Below are positions 1 through 7,548 of a stretch of DNA of 64,000 nucleotides, piece after piece (the stretch's first letter is position 1; every line of letters starts with the position of its first letter). Source of the DNA: JAGNZR01 sp051648365 (GTDB taxonomy: Bacteria > Fusobacteriota > Fusobacteriia > Fusobacteriales > Fusobacteriaceae). The notes beneath the pieces were generated by a model, which did no database searches, was not told the DNA's origin, and saw only the letters and a program-made list of their open reading frames with translations. The stretch covers positions 1 through 64,000 of the forward strand of contig JBOFEZ010000007.1 of NCBI GenBank assembly GCA_051648365.1, given 5' to 3'. The translations under genes and the position numbers were made by a program.

Positions 1-16
1 ATGTTCAAAAGACATT

Positions 17-136
17 CACTTGGTGAAAATAGCTACGGGGGTACACCTGGTCACATTTCGAACCCAGAAGTTAAGCCCGTAAACGCTGAAGGTACTTGGT
101 GGGAAGCTGCCCGGGAGAATAGGAATTTGCCAAGTT
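17..136 (+). rRNA. rrf: 5S ribosomal RNA
   Basis: About 118 nt with the conserved 5S core: the GAACCCAGAAGUUAAGCCC-type loop near 60-78 and the UGGUGGGAAGCUGCC-type region near 97-112. The ends pair: ACTTGG at 18-23 with CCAAGT at 130-135. It is followed at once by an intrinsic terminator, so it is the last gene of an rRNA operon whose 16S and 23S genes lie to the left of the window. The exact ends are good to about 2 nt. An ORF across this region is spurious. Confidence 0.95.
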
Positions 137-141
137 ATATG

Positions 142-170
142 AAAAAGAGGAGCATTTGCTCCTCTTTTTG
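142..170 (+). terminator. rRNA operon terminator
   Basis: Strong hairpin, AAAAAGAGGAGCA and GCTCCTCTTTTT around a TTT loop, ending in a T run six bases after the 5S 3' end. It should terminate the rRNA operon. Confidence 0.9.
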
Positions 171-237
171 CATTATTAGCTTATTTTTTTGTATAAGAAC
201 AAGAATGATGGCTTCTACATATTGCTATAAATTAGAT

Positions 238-282
238 AAAACAAGCTATTCTCCAAATTATTGCGAGAATAGCTTGTTTTAA
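238..282 (-). terminator. Terminator of the ygjP-HAD operon
   Basis: Inverted repeat AACAAGCTATTCT ... AGAATAGCTTGTT with a 13-nt loop, flanked by A and T runs on both sides. It lies 16 nt past the stop of the minus-strand HAD gene and could also act as a second stop for rRNA readthrough. Confidence 0.8.
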
Positions 283-297
283 ATTTTAATAGGTATA

Positions 298-1017
298 TTA
301 TTCGAAGCTTACATTGTCTAGGGTAAGGTGATAGATAACATCTTTTCTTTCTACAATTATCTCAGCTCTTTGAGCTAAATCGGGATTACTTTTTATATTA
401 TCAATAAGCTCTTTAGAAGGGTTTATAGCCTTCGGCTTTCCTACTAGTGAAAGCATTCCATAATCTCCATTAGTATCACCATAAGCATAGCTTTGAGAAA
501 GATCTAATCCATATTTCTCACAGAATTTATCGATGGCTTTAATTTTGTTAGGAGTATCCCACATAGGCTTAACATCTCCAGTAAGTCTGTTTTCTGAAGT
601 CATGTAATGAGATCCTATAAAATCATCGGCTCCCATTTTTTTTGCCATTCTTTCAACTAGAAAATCGGGACTTCCAGAAATAAATATAACCTTATGACCC
701 TGTTGCTTATGCCATACAATTCGGTCACGGCTGTATTTATAGACTCTGTTTCCTTTTAGCTCGAGAACTTGATCGGCAATAAAATTATTGTATTGGAGAG
801 AAAGACCTCTAATGGCTTCTACATAGGTAGTTGTAAGGTCTTGTAGATAGGCATCATAATCGCCTTTTCTCTCATCCCAGAGCTTGTAGGACTCCTTAAC
901 CTTTCTCTCATACTGGTTCAAGTCCACAAGTTCGTATTTAATAAGTTTTTTAAAGTGTTCAATAAGTAGAGAATCTCTGTAAATAGTTCCATCTATATCA
1001 AAAAATGCTGCAATCAT
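298..1017 (-). CDS. HAD-superfamily subfamily IB phosphatase (SerB-like)
   Basis: 239 aa, predicted cytoplasmic phosphomonoesterase. The HAD motifs are in order: motif I DIDGT (residues 7-11, nucleophile D7 and acid D9), motif II SGSPDF (114-119), and motif IV YGDTNGD (179-185, Mg-binding D181 and D185). The conserved Lys is probably K158 or K160. The helical cap between motifs I and II fits subfamily IB, which includes phosphoserine phosphatase and related enzymes; the substrate cannot be read from sequence. It is the second gene of a minus-strand pair, 24 nt after the YgjP-like gene, and ends at a clear terminator. Confidence 0.85.
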   Translation of the reverse strand: MIAAFFDIDGTIYRDSLLIEHFKKLIKYELVDLNQYERKVKESYKLWDERKGDYDAYLQDLTTTYVEAIRGLSLQYNNFIADQVLELKGNRVYKYSRDRIVWHKQQGHKVIFISGSPDFLVERMAKKMGADDFIGSHYMTSENRLTGDVKPMWDTPNKIKAIDKFCEKYGLDLSQSYAYGDTNGDYGMLSLVGKPKAINPSKELIDNIKSNPDLAQRAEIIVERKDVIYHLTLDNVSFE

Positions 1018-1041
1018 AAATGCCTCCTAATATATTATAAA

Positions 1042-1674
1042 TTATAATTCAAAAAAAATCAGTTTTTTCCTTTTTTCTTCATGATTAGGAATCATTTTGG
1101 AAAGTTGGTGATAAAATTCTTTTCCGTGGTTTCCATGCTTTAAGTGAGCGATTTCATGAGCTACCACGTACTCAATCGCTTCAAGTGGACTTCCAGAAAG
1201 AATACAGTTGAAGTTGAGATATTTTTTACTGCTATTACAGCTTCCCCAACGGGTTTTCATAAATTTAAAGCTGATGTGCTGACATGTGAAGCCTGTTTCT
1301 AAAAGATATTTATCCACCATAGGAGGAATAAGTTCCTTTGATTTTATTTCTAAAAACATCTTTAGGAGAGATTTTTTTTTCTCAAGAGAAAATTCTTTTT
1401 CTTTTGAATCCAAATTAAAAAAATTTAAAAGATGAGAGAAGGGAAATTTATCACCTAAAAAATAGAAAAAGTCATAATTTTTTTCTGTTGAGATATCTTT
1501 TTTCATTTTTATTTTTTTCATTCGTTTCTGAATCCAATCTTTTTTTGAATGGATAAAATCATCTAGAATTTTTTGAGATATTTTTTTAGGTGCAGAGAGC
1601 GAAATTTCTCCATCAGAATGTATTTTAAGTATTATATTCTTAATGTTTTTTCTCTGAATCTTAATCTGATACAA
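1042..1674 (-). CDS. YgjP-like zinc metallopeptidase (DUF45/WLM family)
   Basis: 210 aa, lysine-rich. The signature is HEIAHLKHGNHGKEFY in the C-terminal third: HExxH plus a downstream His in NHGKEF, the ligand pattern of DUF45/YgjP metallopeptidases. The MKTRWGSCNS segment before it is also typical of the family. The physiological substrate of the family is unclear. The start is TTG, eight bases after a GGAGG box; an in-frame stop sits just upstream, so no ATG start is possible. First gene of the pair with the HAD phosphatase. Confidence 0.85.
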   Translation of the reverse strand: MYQIKIQRKNIKNIILKIHSDGEISLSAPKKISQKILDDFIHSKKDWIQKRMKKIKMKKDISTEKNYDFFYFLGDKFPFSHLLNFFNLDSKEKEFSLEKKKSLLKMFLEIKSKELIPPMVDKYLLETGFTCQHISFKFMKTRWGSCNSSKKYLNFNCILSGSPLEAIEYVVAHEIAHLKHGNHGKEFYHQLSKMIPNHEEKRKKLIFFEL

Positions 1675-1743
1675 AATCTATTCCTCCTTCTAAAACTGAG
1701 TTAAAATATTATACAACTATTTCAAATCAATGTTAAGAAAAAA

Positions 1744-1754
1744 TATGGTATAAT
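1744..1754 (+). promoter_or_regulatory. Extended -10 promoter of the dipeptidase gene
   Basis: TATGGTATAAT: a consensus -10 (TATAAT, 1749-1754) preceded by a TGG extended element. It lies 40 nt before the dipeptidase start. No good -35 is seen, as expected for an extended -10 promoter. Confidence 0.6.
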
Positions 1755-1793
1755 TTCTAAAGAGATACAAAAAAATGAGGAAAAGAGGTTAAA

Positions 1794-2768
1794 ATGAAGA
1801 TATTTGATGGTCATGCTGATATATTTTATGATGTTACAAGAAGAGCTTTGGAGGGAGAAAAAAATATTTTAAGAAATTATCATAAAGATAAGCTAAAGAA
1901 GGGAGGAATCTCGGGCGGAGTCTTTATATCTTGGATACCGGAAAGAGATTATAATAAAAAACCTATTGAAAACCCAGAGTCTTATTTTCAATTTATGATG
2001 GAGCAGGTTGAAAGAGAGATAGAAAGTTCTAAGGATTTCGTGAAAATAATAAAAGATAGAGTCGGAATGGAAAAACTTTTTCAGGATGATGAATTTATTT
2101 ATGTGGTAAAGGGAATGGAAGGAATCAAAATAGTAGATGAAAGCCTTCAGTTGATAAATCAGTTATATGCTTTGGATTATAGACTGATATCTCTTACATG
2201 GAATGAGGACAATCTTCTGGCTTCGGGATGCAGAGGAGATGAAAAAAGAGGAGTTACAGAGCTGGGGAGAAAAGCCTTAAAAAAAATGGAAGAGTTAGGA
2301 ATCGTTATAGATGTTTCACATTTGAATGAAAAAAGCTTTTGGGATGTAATAAGCAATACTCAATCTCCTATAATAGCATCGCATTCAAATGCATATAGCC
2401 TTTGCAGACAAAAAAGAAATCTTACAGATGAACAAATTAAAGCTATAGGTGATAGAGGTGGTGTTATAGGTCTGAATGCTTACAGAGGATTTGTAAGTGA
2501 AAACGAGGAAGAGAAGGATATAGAACATTTGGTGGATCATTTGGATTACATGGTTTCTTTGATTGGGACAGCACACGTGGCTCTAGGATTTGATTTTTGC
2601 GAATATCTTTATAGCGATGATGATAAGATGAATCCTGAGGGACTGAAAGATGCCAGTGAAGCATATAAAATTCTTGATATATTGGAAAAAAGAGGCTACA
2701 GCAAGGAAGAAATTCGAGCCATAGCCTATGGAAATCTCAAAAGAGTATTTATGGAAGTACTGAAATAA
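1794..2768 (+). CDS. Membrane dipeptidase, peptidase family M19
   Basis: 324 aa, close to the family length. M19 enzymes are binuclear-zinc dipeptidases of a TIM-barrel amidohydrolase fold that cleave dipeptides with broad specificity. Visible ligands and motifs: DGHAD at the N-terminus (HxD), KGMEG near residue 105 (bridging Glu), IDVSHLNEKSFWDV (His) and ASHSNAYSLC (His), with the family segment SLTWNEDNLLASGCRG before them. No signal peptide, so it is probably cytoplasmic and supports peptide catabolism. The start has a GAGGAAAAGAGG-like box. It converges with the cNMP-binding gene, with only 2 nt between stops. Confidence 0.9.
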   Translation: MKIFDGHADIFYDVTRRALEGEKNILRNYHKDKLKKGGISGGVFISWIPERDYNKKPIENPESYFQFMMEQVEREIESSKDFVKIIKDRVGMEKLFQDDEFIYVVKGMEGIKIVDESLQLINQLYALDYRLISLTWNEDNLLASGCRGDEKRGVTELGRKALKKMEELGIVIDVSHLNEKSFWDVISNTQSPIIASHSNAYSLCRQKRNLTDEQIKAIGDRGGVIGLNAYRGFVSENEEEKDIEHLVDHLDYMVSLIGTAHVALGFDFCEYLYSDDDKMNPEGLKDASEAYKILDILEKRGYSKEEIRAIAYGNLKRVFMEVLK

Positions 2769-2770
2769 AT

Positions 2771-3250
2771 TTAGTAATATTCCTTATCCTGCTGAGGTTG
2801 AGAGTCAATGTTATGGACTATAAAGTTATCGGCATTCGCTAAACGTCGACAGCATTCACGGGCTATATTAAGTATAAGTTTTATAAAGAATTCAGGATTA
2901 GATTTCTTAAGATTATATAGATTTTTTTTTGGTAGCACCAAAATTTCGCATGGAGTAAGGGCCACACAATCTGCTAAGTTTGGGATTATACCTATAAGTT
3001 CTACCTCACCAAAAGAATCACCCAAACCTAATTTTGTAAGTTCAATACTATTTTTTAGGACTGAAACTTCACCGGATTTTATAATGTAAAGATTGTTAGG
3101 AGATCCCCCCTCCTCAATAATTATTTCATCTTTTTCATAGGTTGCAGGAACAAAAAGTGCCATGAGGAATTTTATTTCCGTTTCGGTCATAGCCCCCAAT
3201 ATTGGAATTTTAAGAAGTATACCTTTTATAGATTGGAAATTGGTATCCAT
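2771..3250 (-). CDS. Cyclic-nucleotide-binding domain protein without HTH
   Basis: 159 aa, essentially one CAP-ED (cNMP-binding) beta-barrel: GGSPNNLYIIKSGEVSVL and GLGDSFGEVELIG match the family's phosphate-binding cassette region. The protein ends after the helix that follows the barrel, and no Crp-type helix-turn-helix is present, so it is not an ordinary Crp/Fnr regulator. It may sense a ligand and act on a partner. The start at 3250 is preferred over the ATG at 3259, because the AGGAG box abuts the upstream ATG but is well spaced from the second. Confidence 0.75.
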   Translation of the reverse strand: MDTNFQSIKGILLKIPILGAMTETEIKFLMALFVPATYEKDEIIIEEGGSPNNLYIIKSGEVSVLKNSIELTKLGLGDSFGEVELIGIIPNLADCVALTPCEILVLPKKNLYNLKKSNPEFFIKLILNIARECCRRLANADNFIVHNIDSQPQQDKEYY

Positions 3251-3343
3251 TATAATCATCTCCTGTTAAAAATATTTTGTAAATAATGTATAAATATATT
3301 ATACATTTAAAAAATCAGAAAATCAAAACACATAAAAAAAATC

Positions 3344-3372
3344 TTCTCAACAGTGTAAAAATATGTTAAAAT
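3344..3372 (+). promoter_or_regulatory. tRNA-Thr promoter
   Basis: TTCTCA (3344-3349), a 17-nt spacer and TAAAAT (3367-3372) with an extended TGT just before the -10. The predicted start, near 3380, is a few bases before the mature tRNA 5' end. Confidence 0.65.
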
Positions 3373-3382
3373 ACTAGAAAGT

Positions 3383-3458
3383 GCCATCTTAGCTCAGTCG
3401 GTAGAGCAATACCATGGTAAGGTAGAGGTCGTTGGTTCGATTCCGATAGGTGGCACCA
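3383..3458 (+). tRNA. tRNA-Thr (anticodon GGT)
   Basis: 76 nt including an encoded CCA. The acceptor stem GCCATCT pairs with AGGTGGC (one G-T), the D arm is TAGCTCAGTCGGTAGAGCA, the anticodon loop is ATGGTAA (anticodon GGT, U33 and purine 37 present), and the T loop is TTCGATT. The first anticodon-stem pair (A27/G43) is a mismatch. It decodes ACC and ACU. Confidence 0.95.
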
Positions 3459-3498
3459 TTTTTTTATTTATTTTATAATTTAAAGGAAGTGTGAATAA

Positions 3499-4749
3499 AT
3501 GCTGAAAATAAAACTGTTATTTCTAGCAGTTCTAGCTTCTACAACAATCTCTGCTCACGAAAACATTGTATCACCTAAAGCAGATTCAGAGAAAAGTGTA
3601 GGGCAGACACCCGCAAAAAAACAGAGTGCCAACTACATAATAGACGAATACACGAAAGTGCCATTGATGGCCACATATGATAATATGATTCCCGAAGAGA
3701 TAACATTTATGGATAAGTTCTTAGGGGAGGAACCTGAACTTCTAGATTATGTTTTTGTAAGAACATTAAAAGCTAATGTAAGAGCTTTACCAGGGACTAA
3801 TTCTCCGGTTTTAGAAGAGATAGATTTCAATAAAAAAGTAAGAATATATTCTAAAGTTATGAACATGGGAACTTTTTGGTATGAAGTGAGAACTTCAAAA
3901 GGTGAAAGAGGATATGTTTCGGCTCAGTTAGTAGCTTTTAGAACTTTTAGATTTGACGAGGCTTTAAAAAGAATAACAAAGGTAGAAAATTTTATAGAGG
4001 AATCCAGAAGAGAGGGAATATCTCTCGCTGTTGTAAACTCATATGCTCCTAATCCTAATAGTGAAAATATGGATCGAAAGAAAGGAAAATATGGAAATAC
4101 TGCAGATCAGAACACTCGTGCTCTAACAGATAAAGGAGAAGAAGTTTTTATTTCAGACCGTTCTATAATGAAAATTTTAGAAAGAGAAGGAAATACAGCT
4201 CGTGTTAAAGTAGAATCGATTCCAGAAGTTTTAACTATAAATACAAAAAATCTTTCTCCACAGAAGAAACTGGATAATCAGAAAATAGAAAAAGCTGTAG
4301 TAATAGATACAGAAAATCAGAATATGATAATATTTGAAAAAAAAGATGGAGAATGGGTAATGATATCCTATGTACAAAGTAAAACAGGTTTGGATAGCCA
4401 ATTAGGTTTTGAGACTCCTAAGGGAAGTTTTTTGGCAGCGGTATCTAAATTTGAGATGTTATATAACAATGAAGTCAGTGAAAAAATGGGATATGCAAAA
4501 TATGCTACGAGATTTTCTGGAGGAGGCTACCTTCACGGAACTCCGGTTAATTATGAAGAACTCATAAATAAAGAATATTTTCTGAGCATGAAAGAAGAAA
4601 ATTTAGGAACTCTTTCAGGAACAAGAAAGTGCGTTAGAACATCTGAAGATCACGCAAGATTTGTTTTTGATTGGATAACTAACGGTCAATACAACAGAAA
4701 TTCAAATGATCAGCATATAAAAGATAATGTTTTGTTTGTAATTCTGTAG
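3499..4749 (+). CDS. Secreted L,D-transpeptidase with SH3-like domain
   Basis: 416 aa. An N-terminal signal peptide (KIKLLFLAVLASTTISA) is followed by a linker and an SH3b-like domain (about residues 85-155: VRALPGTNSPVLEEI ... GERGYVSAQLV). The C-terminal YkuD catalytic domain starts near 270 (VVIDTENQNMIIFEKKDG) and carries the active-site block LHGTP ... GTRKCVRTS with the nucleophilic Cys. YkuD enzymes form 3-3 crosslinks in peptidoglycan or attach proteins to it, so it should act in the periplasm. The next gene is an OmpA-type peptidoglycan-binding lipoprotein, making this an envelope-maintenance pair. Confidence 0.85.
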   Translation: MLKIKLLFLAVLASTTISAHENIVSPKADSEKSVGQTPAKKQSANYIIDEYTKVPLMATYDNMIPEEITFMDKFLGEEPELLDYVFVRTLKANVRALPGTNSPVLEEIDFNKKVRIYSKVMNMGTFWYEVRTSKGERGYVSAQLVAFRTFRFDEALKRITKVENFIEESRREGISLAVVNSYAPNPNSENMDRKKGKYGNTADQNTRALTDKGEEVFISDRSIMKILEREGNTARVKVESIPEVLTINTKNLSPQKKLDNQKIEKAVVIDTENQNMIIFEKKDGEWVMISYVQSKTGLDSQLGFETPKGSFLAAVSKFEMLYNNEVSEKMGYAKYATRFSGGGYLHGTPVNYEELINKEYFLSMKEENLGTLSGTRKCVRTSEDHARFVFDWITNGQYNRNSNDQHIKDNVLFVIL

Positions 4750-4778
4750 TTTTTAATTATTGTCATTAGGAGGAAAAA

Positions 4779-5318
4779 ATGAAAAAATTATTAGTAATCG
4801 GTTTTATTATGGCTGCAATGGTAGGGTGTTCGTCAAGAAATGTAAAAGATCTTAACATAAACTCTAAAGATAATCTTCTTATGGAAAATGTAAACTCTGA
4901 CAGAAGAGACCTAGAGGATATAATAGTATTTAACGAGGATGGAGTTTCTATAAGAAGAGAGGGAAATAACCTAATTCTTACTATGGAAGAAAATGTTCTT
5001 TTTGACCTAAACCAGGCTCAAGTAAAGAACAGAATAAAACCAGCTCTGAATACTTTATCAAGAGCTTTAAAAGATAATTCAGATATCAGAATAAAAATAG
5101 ATGGATACACATGTAACTTAGGTTCTGAAAATCATAACCTAGAATTATCTTTAGACAGATCTAAAGCTATAAAAGAATATATGATGTTAAGAGGCGTTGT
5201 TCCGAATAACGTAACAGTTGAAGGTTACGGAGAATCTGCTCCTAAAACTTTAAATGAAACAGAAGAGCAAAGAGCACAAAATAGAAGAGTTGAGTTTATA
5301 ATTTCAAGAGCTTATTAA
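4779..5318 (+). CDS. OmpA-family (Pal-like) lipoprotein
   Basis: 179 aa. The lipoprotein signal ends in AAMVGC (lipobox, Cys about 17), and the C-terminal OmpA domain (about 70-178) shows VLFDLNQAQVKN, ELSLDRSKAIKEYM and NRRVEFIIS, the peptidoglycan-binding pattern of Pal/OmpA. It should tether the outer membrane to peptidoglycan. It lies 29 nt after the L,D-transpeptidase gene and ends at a strong terminator. No tolB-like neighbour is present, so calling it Pal itself is only a family-level match. Confidence 0.88.
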   Translation: MKKLLVIGFIMAAMVGCSSRNVKDLNINSKDNLLMENVNSDRRDLEDIIVFNEDGVSIRREGNNLILTMEENVLFDLNQAQVKNRIKPALNTLSRALKDNSDIRIKIDGYTCNLGSENHNLELSLDRSKAIKEYMMLRGVVPNNVTVEGYGESAPKTLNETEEQRAQNRRVEFIISRAY

Positions 5319-5321
5319 TAG

Positions 5322-5360
5322 ATAACAGGTATGGAGTTTTCATACCTGTTATTTTTTTTT
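5322..5360 (+). terminator. Terminator after the OmpA lipoprotein gene
   Basis: Twelve-pair stem ATAACAGGTATG ... CATACCTGTTAT followed by a T run. Confidence 0.9.
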
Positions 5361-5442
5361 GTTTTCTAAAAGAGGAATTCGCAAGAAATTATGGTATAGA
5401 ATATTTAAAGAACAATTCTAATTAAATATCGGGGGAGAAAAA

Positions 5443-5664
5443 ATGAGAGTAAGGATTCTTTTAGAAAAAAAACTAGAAATATTAGATATAACTTATGAAA
5501 TTTTGGAAATTAAAAGACAAATGACTAAGGATATAGAAAATTTTTTAAGTATAGAAAGGGAAATGGAAAATATAAGAGAGAGAAGAATTTTGATGAAAAA
5601 ACTTATAAATAGTGTTACTTGGGAAAATTGGATAGAGAAAAAAGAGATGGTATTATCAGAATAA
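5443..5664 (+). CDS. Small helical protein of unknown function
   Basis: 73 aa, charged and predicted almost fully helical (repeated E/K/R with spaced I/L). It has a GGGGGAG box 5 nt before the ATG, an upstream TATGGTATAGA sequence resembling the local extended -10, and a terminator 13 nt after the stop. These signals make it a credible monocistronic small gene. I recognise no family and assign no function. Confidence 0.6.
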   Translation: MRVRILLEKKLEILDITYEILEIKRQMTKDIENFLSIEREMENIRERRILMKKLINSVTWENWIEKKEMVLSE

Positions 5665-5676
5665 TATAGTTTTATA

Positions 5677-5709
5677 AAAAACCGCAGAGATAGAAAAAAT
5701 CTGCGGTTT
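5677..5709. terminator. Bidirectional terminator
   Basis: AAAACCGCAGA ... TCTGCGGTTT, A-rich on one side and T-rich on the other, between the convergent small gene and glutaminase gene. Confidence 0.8.
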
Positions 5710-5729
5710 CAATATTTTAGAAAATTGGA

Positions 5730-6644
5730 TTAAAATATGCTTAAATCCAGTCTGGAAGCTAAATCAGCTAGAACTGAGATTCCAGCAATGCTGTTTCCTT
5801 TTGTGTCGAGAGATGGTCCGAAAACACCGATTCCCATTTTCCCAGGAACCACAGCCATTATTCCACCGCCTACTCCTGATTTTGAAGGAATTCCGACTTT
5901 TACAGCATATTCTCCTGAACCGTCATACATTCCACAAGTAACCATCAGAGTTTTTATTATTTTACATACATGCTCACTTACAACTCTCTCGCCATTGGAG
6001 GTTATTCCGTTCCGGGCAAGAAACATAGAAAATTTAGCCAAATCTGTAGCGGTTACTTCGATTGAACACTGTTTGAAATAGATGTCCAGAGCATCTTCCA
6101 CATCTCCTTCAATGAGCCCCTCCGCTTTGAGAAGATAACCCATAGCACGATTTCTGTTACCTGTAAGTTTTTCACCTTCGTAAATTTCTTGATTGATATC
6201 TAAACACGGATTTTCAGAAATTTTTCTGAAAAAATCTAGTATTCTAGCAAATCTGACTTCGGCTGTTTCTCCTTTAATCATGGAACAGATTTCGATAGCT
6301 CCAGCATTAATCATAGGATTAAAAGGTTTTTTCATGGTGGTGGCAGTTTCTAGTTTTACAATGGAGTTGAAGGCGTCTCCAGTAGGCTCCATACCTACCT
6401 TGCTGAAAACATATTCGATACCATTGTCCAAGATAGCTAACATAAGCGAAAGAGGTTTAGAAACACTCTGTATAGTAAATTTAACTTCAGTATCCCCTGC
6501 CGAAAAACAACCATCATCATTTATAAGGCAAATCCCTAAATGTTCTCTGTTGGCTTTAGAAAGACCGGGAATATAGTTGGCAACACTCCCGTGTAAAGTC
6601 TGATATTTGTGATAATTGATTACAGTTTCAAGATATTTTTCCAT
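5730..6644 (-). CDS. glsA: Glutaminase
   Basis: 304 aa, full length for GlsA/YbgJ-type glutaminases. It hydrolyses glutamine to glutamate and ammonia in the cytoplasm. The fold is beta-lactamase-like, with the catalytic Ser-x-x-Lys seen as QSVSKPL (about residues 60-66). Family blocks PMINAGAIE, RNRAMGYLL, TDLAKFSMFLARNG and GVGGGIMAV are all present. The AGGAAG box is eight bases before the ATG. In an amino-acid fermenter it feeds the glutamate pool, which the window's GltS symporter would also supply. Confidence 0.95.
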   Translation of the reverse strand: MEKYLETVINYHKYQTLHGSVANYIPGLSKANREHLGICLINDDGCFSAGDTEVKFTIQSVSKPLSLMLAILDNGIEYVFSKVGMEPTGDAFNSIVKLETATTMKKPFNPMINAGAIEICSMIKGETAEVRFARILDFFRKISENPCLDINQEIYEGEKLTGNRNRAMGYLLKAEGLIEGDVEDALDIYFKQCSIEVTATDLAKFSMFLARNGITSNGERVVSEHVCKIIKTLMVTCGMYDGSGEYAVKVGIPSKSGVGGGIMAVVPGKMGIGVFGPSLDTKGNSIAGISVLADLASRLDLSIF

Positions 6645-6920
6645 AATACACTTCCTTTATAAAAAATTTAAATTTAATTTGAGTTAAAAAATAAGACATT
6701 ATATATCAAAATGATTTTTAGTGTTTCAATATAAAATATTCTAACACAGAAAAACAAAAAAACAAATGAAATAATTTTTCTGAAAGTATAAAAAAATAAA
6801 TAAATAAAAAGTGTATCATTAAAAAAATGAATAATAAGCAATGGTTATAAAGCAAAATTTTAATTCATGATAAAGTTAATCATGAAAATCATATTTAAAT
6901 GAAACTTTTTGGAGGTAAAG

Positions 6921-7526
6921 ATGAATTTAATTGAGATTTTTGGAATATTTTCATCGGTAGTAATTTTAATCTCGCTATCGATGACATCTATAATAAAGTT
7001 AAGGATAATAAATTTCGTAGGATGCTTACTTTTTGCCCTATATGGATATGCTATAGGTTCTTTTTCTACAATGTTTATGAATGTAGGAATAGCTCTTATG
7101 AATCTCTACTACCTAAAAAAACTGTATTCTATAAAGGAATCCTATGAAATGGTTAAAGCTGACAGGGAAAGTGACTATTTTAAACTTTTTATAGATAAAA
7201 ATGCAGTAGATATAAACAAATTTTTTTCTAGTGAAAGTTTAAATCGGTCTCAAGAACTATATTATCTTCTTAGAAATAACTATACAGCTGGAATACTTGG
7301 GTGGCGTACAGATGACGAAGATGTGGAAATAACAATAGACTATGTTACAGAAAGATTCCGTGATTATACTTTCGGAAAATATATTTTTCAAGAACAACTA
7401 GAGATGTTCAGAAAAGAAGGGTACAAAAGAGTGGTGCAAAAAACAGAGAATCCTCTGCATGGAAATTATCTCAAGAAAATAGGTTTTATTCAGGAAAAAA
7501 ATGGAGTTTTTGTAAAAAATATTTGA
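6921..7526 (+). CDS. YgjV-like inner-membrane protein with a GNAT-like tail
   Basis: 201 aa. The N-terminal ~75 residues form about three membrane segments (IEIFGIFSSVVILISLSM, INFVGCLLFALYGYAIG, MFMNVGIALMNLYYL), as in YgjV-family inner-membrane proteins. The rest is soluble and ends GNYLKKIGFIQEKNGVFV, which resembles the last strand-helix of GNAT acetyltransferases; the acetyl-CoA loop (Q/RxxGxG/A) is not evident. The start is the ATG at 6921 with GGAGG five bases upstream; the TTG at 6909 overlaps that box. It sits 22 nt before the flavoprotein gene, probably cotranscribed. Function unknown. Confidence 0.7.
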   Translation: MNLIEIFGIFSSVVILISLSMTSIIKLRIINFVGCLLFALYGYAIGSFSTMFMNVGIALMNLYYLKKLYSIKESYEMVKADRESDYFKLFIDKNAVDINKFFSSESLNRSQELYYLLRNNYTAGILGWRTDDEDVEITIDYVTERFRDYTFGKYIFQEQLEMFRKEGYKRVVQKTENPLHGNYLKKIGFIQEKNGVFVKNI

Positions 7527-7548
7527 TGTATTCTAAAAGGAGGAAGGT

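Noticed and set aside
1..282. A 93-codon ORF at the left edge
   Set aside because: It runs through the 5S rRNA and its terminator, so it is not a gene.
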